Positions 30,224 to 31,377 of a stretch of DNA of 31,377 bases are shown piece after piece. The notes beneath the pieces are model-generated. The model had not been told where the DNA came from. It did not search any database and saw nothing but the letters and a program-made list of their open reading frames with translations. The stretch's first letter is position 1, and each line of letters starts with the position of its first letter. Source of the DNA: a virus; IMG/VR virus record IMGVR_UViG_3300005515_000632, positions 1-31,377 of that record. One strand, 5' to 3'. The position numbers and the translations under genes are program-made.

Positions 30224-30589
30224 ATGGCCTCGGTCGATCCGATCTTTGCGCAGTGGCTCCAGGAGGAAGGGCTCTGGCTCGTCGCCGAAGACGCGGCCGG
30301 CGTCGCGCGCTGGGGCGCGGACGGTGTGAAGAGCGAGCGCATGACGTGCATCGCCCTTCGCGCCGACGCCGATGTCGAGGCTGCGCGGCAGCTGCTCTTC
30401 ATGCGCGGTCCGCTGGTCATCGATGACCATGTGCTCGCCGGCGAATGGCGCCAGTATCGCGGCCAGGTCATCACCCTGACGATCGACAAGCTCGGCTACG
30501 ATGCCGGCGTCGCCGTGTGGGTGCTCGGCGCCGAGGACAACAAGGCGACCGGCCTTTCCACCGTCACCGTGCTGCGGAGCCTCGTATGA
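30224..30589 (+). CDS. Hypothetical tail-region protein
   Basis: The 121-residue product begins MASVDPIFAQWLQEEGLWLV and reads as an alpha/beta protein with several strands (YRGQVITLTIDKLGYDAGVA, VWVLGAEDNKATGLSTVTVL). No membrane or signal segment is seen. It follows the fibre gene by three bases and its stop overlaps the next ATG (ATGA at 30586-30589), so it belongs to the same operon and is probably virion-associated or an assembly factor. I do not recognise the family. Confidence 0.65.
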   Translation: MASVDPIFAQWLQEEGLWLVAEDAAGVARWGADGVKSERMTCIALRADADVEAARQLLFMRGPLVIDDHVLAGEWRQYRGQVITLTIDKLGYDAGVAVWVLGAEDNKATGLSTVTVLRSLV

Positions 30590-31377
30590 GCAATCTTCTG
30601 ATCCTCTCGCCGGCTCCGATCGCGGCGATCGCGGCGTCGCGTGGCTCGGGCGTTGCCAATCTGCTCACCCCCGATCCGCGCGAGGTCTGGGCCGATGCAG
30701 CCAGCGGCTCGGCGGCGACGCTCAGCATCGACCTCGGCGCCGCTCGCAACGTCGACACGATCTTCCTCGGCCACGTTCTGCCGCCGCACGCTGCCGCGAC
30801 CTGGTCGATCACCGGGGGCGTCGCCGGCTACACCGACACGGTGATCGCGGCTGCGGCCAGCCTGCGCGTGCCCGACGTCGCCGGCCGGGCGCCCCTGCTG
30901 AGCCACGCTCTGTGGCATGGAGCGCCGGTCACCGTCCGTTATCTGCGGTTGACCCTCAATCAGCCGGGTGCCTCGCCCGCGCTGTCGGCCGGCGTCGTTC
31001 TCGTCGGCTCGGCGCTGGTACCCGAATTCCCGCAGGAATGGGGCTCCGGCCGGAAGCCGATCGACACTGGCAGCGTGACCGCCCTTCCCAGCGGCGGCTT
31101 CGCCGTCGTCGAGGGCGTGCGCAAGGTGGCATGGTCGTGGACGCTGGGCGATCTGAGCGACGTCGAGCTCGACGCGCTCTGGGAGATCGCGCTCGATCGC
31201 GGCGAGAGCCGGCCGGTGCTGGTCGTGGAGAACTTCGCCGCGACCGCCGGGCTGCGGCGCCGCATCCGCTATGGTCTCTTCCGCCAGCTGCGCCCGTTCG
31301 AACGCTCGAAGCCGAACCGCACCCGCTGGGAATTCACGATCGAGGATTGGGGCGGCGACGAGACGGCGCCACTGTGA
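30586..31377 (+). CDS. Tail-tip protein with discoidin-like carbohydrate-binding pattern
   Basis: From ATG 30586 the frame gives 263 residues, and its stop is the last codon of the window. Residues about 20-135 follow a galactose-binding/discoidin-like pattern: NLLTPDPREVWADAASGSAA, LSIDLGAARNVDTIFLGHVL, then VTVRYLRLTLNQPG. The C-terminal half (PSGGFAVVEGVRKVAWSWTL, SDVELDALWEIALDRGESRP, then RWEFTIEDWGG) resembles baseplate or minor tail proteins of siphoviruses. A surface-sugar binding role at the tail tip is plausible. The assignment is by pattern only. More tail genes probably follow downstream. Confidence 0.7.
   Translation: MSNLLILSPAPIAAIAASRGSGVANLLTPDPREVWADAASGSAATLSIDLGAARNVDTIFLGHVLPPHAAATWSITGGVAGYTDTVIAAAASLRVPDVAGRAPLLSHALWHGAPVTVRYLRLTLNQPGASPALSAGVVLVGSALVPEFPQEWGSGRKPIDTGSVTALPSGGFAVVEGVRKVAWSWTLGDLSDVELDALWEIALDRGESRPVLVVENFAATAGLRRRIRYGLFRQLRPFERSKPNRTRWEFTIEDWGGDETAPL

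Larger units (their letters stand above)
1..31377 (+). mobile_element. Mu-like transposable prophage, partial (early region to tail fibre genes)
   Basis: Gene content and order define this element: DDE transposase A, ATPase B, GemA, Mor-like activator, endolysin, gp25/26/27/28-like proteins, DUF935 portal, F, G, I, T, gp35/36-like genes, then tail genes, all on one strand. This is the order of phage Mu and the B3/D3112 transposable phages. The tail genes are of the long non-contractile type, so the element is a mosaic of a Mu head and transposition module with a siphovirus-like tail. Neither end of the prophage, no repressor and no host flanking sequence can be identified, so both boundaries lie outside the window. 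Confidence 0.95.

Noticed and set aside
1-31377. Very frequent CGATCG/GCGATCGC motifs as a possible repeat system
   Set aside because: They are scattered through coding sequence in all genes and reflect GC-rich codon pairs (Ile-Ala, Ala-Ile, Arg-Ser) and host bias, with no regular spacing.
1-31377. tRNA, CRISPR array or attachment site
   Set aside because: I saw no cloverleaf, no regularly spaced direct repeats and no phage end with flanking host DNA anywhere in the window.

Overview
The window is most of a Mu-like transposable prophage (about 31 kb, probably four fifths of the element) with every credible gene on the + strand. The DNA is very GC-rich, strongly prefers G or C at third codon positions and is full of GATC/CGATCG, which together with the protein flavour suggests an alphaproteobacterial host, probably a sphingomonad. 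The host assignment is inference only. No tRNA, rRNA, CRISPR array, insertion sequence or host gene is visible. Neither prophage end lies inside the window, and a repressor/ner region is not seen and is presumably upstream.

Layout. (1) 1-1579: small early genes of unknown function, closely overlapping, leading into the transposition module. (2) 1576-6641: transposase A (DDE), target-capture ATPase B, a small protein with a DnaA domain IV-like helix-turn-helix, GemA, a zinc-ribbon miniprotein, a short unknown protein and a Mor-family activator. (3) 6756-8642: lysis and accessory genes: GH19 endolysin, holin-like membrane protein, lipoprotein (outer spanin candidate), two small exported or membrane proteins, DksA/TraR-type zinc-finger protein. 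(4) 8642-12323: gp25-, gp26- and gp27-like proteins, then a DUF1643 gene and a very acidic 59-residue protein lying between the small and large terminase genes, then the gp28-like large terminase. (5) 12478-18378: Mu-type head genes: DUF935 portal, F (with a C-terminal nuclease-like extension), G, protease I with a nested scaffold, decoration protein, major head protein T. (6) 18397-19956: FluMu-N/gp35-like, DUF1320 gp36-like, tail terminator-like and a small protein. (7) 19957-31377: a tail module that is not the Mu contractile one: tube protein, G/GT-type chaperones joined by a -1 frameshift, tape measure of about 1200 residues, a large J/Tal-like tip protein, and fibre proteins including a peptidase-G2-type chaperone fibre.

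The genes work together as in Mu and the B3/D3112 group: A and B drive replicative transposition, the Mor-like protein switches on middle/late genes, gp27/gp28 package DNA through the DUF935 portal, and a long flexible non-contractile (siphovirus-like) tail is made. Neighbouring genes overlap by ATGA/GTGA/TGATG again and again, so translation is probably coupled along long operons. The clearest gaps in coding are 6642-6755 and 15873-16012, which correspond in position to the Mu late promoters Plys and PI.

Most notable points: a textbook slippery site plus hairpin at 21266-21307; a segment of transposase A repeated at the start of the DnaA-like gene; a cysteine in the Walker A motif of B; a toxin-like nuclease domain on F; and a shared GC-rich motif in the two candidate late promoter regions.
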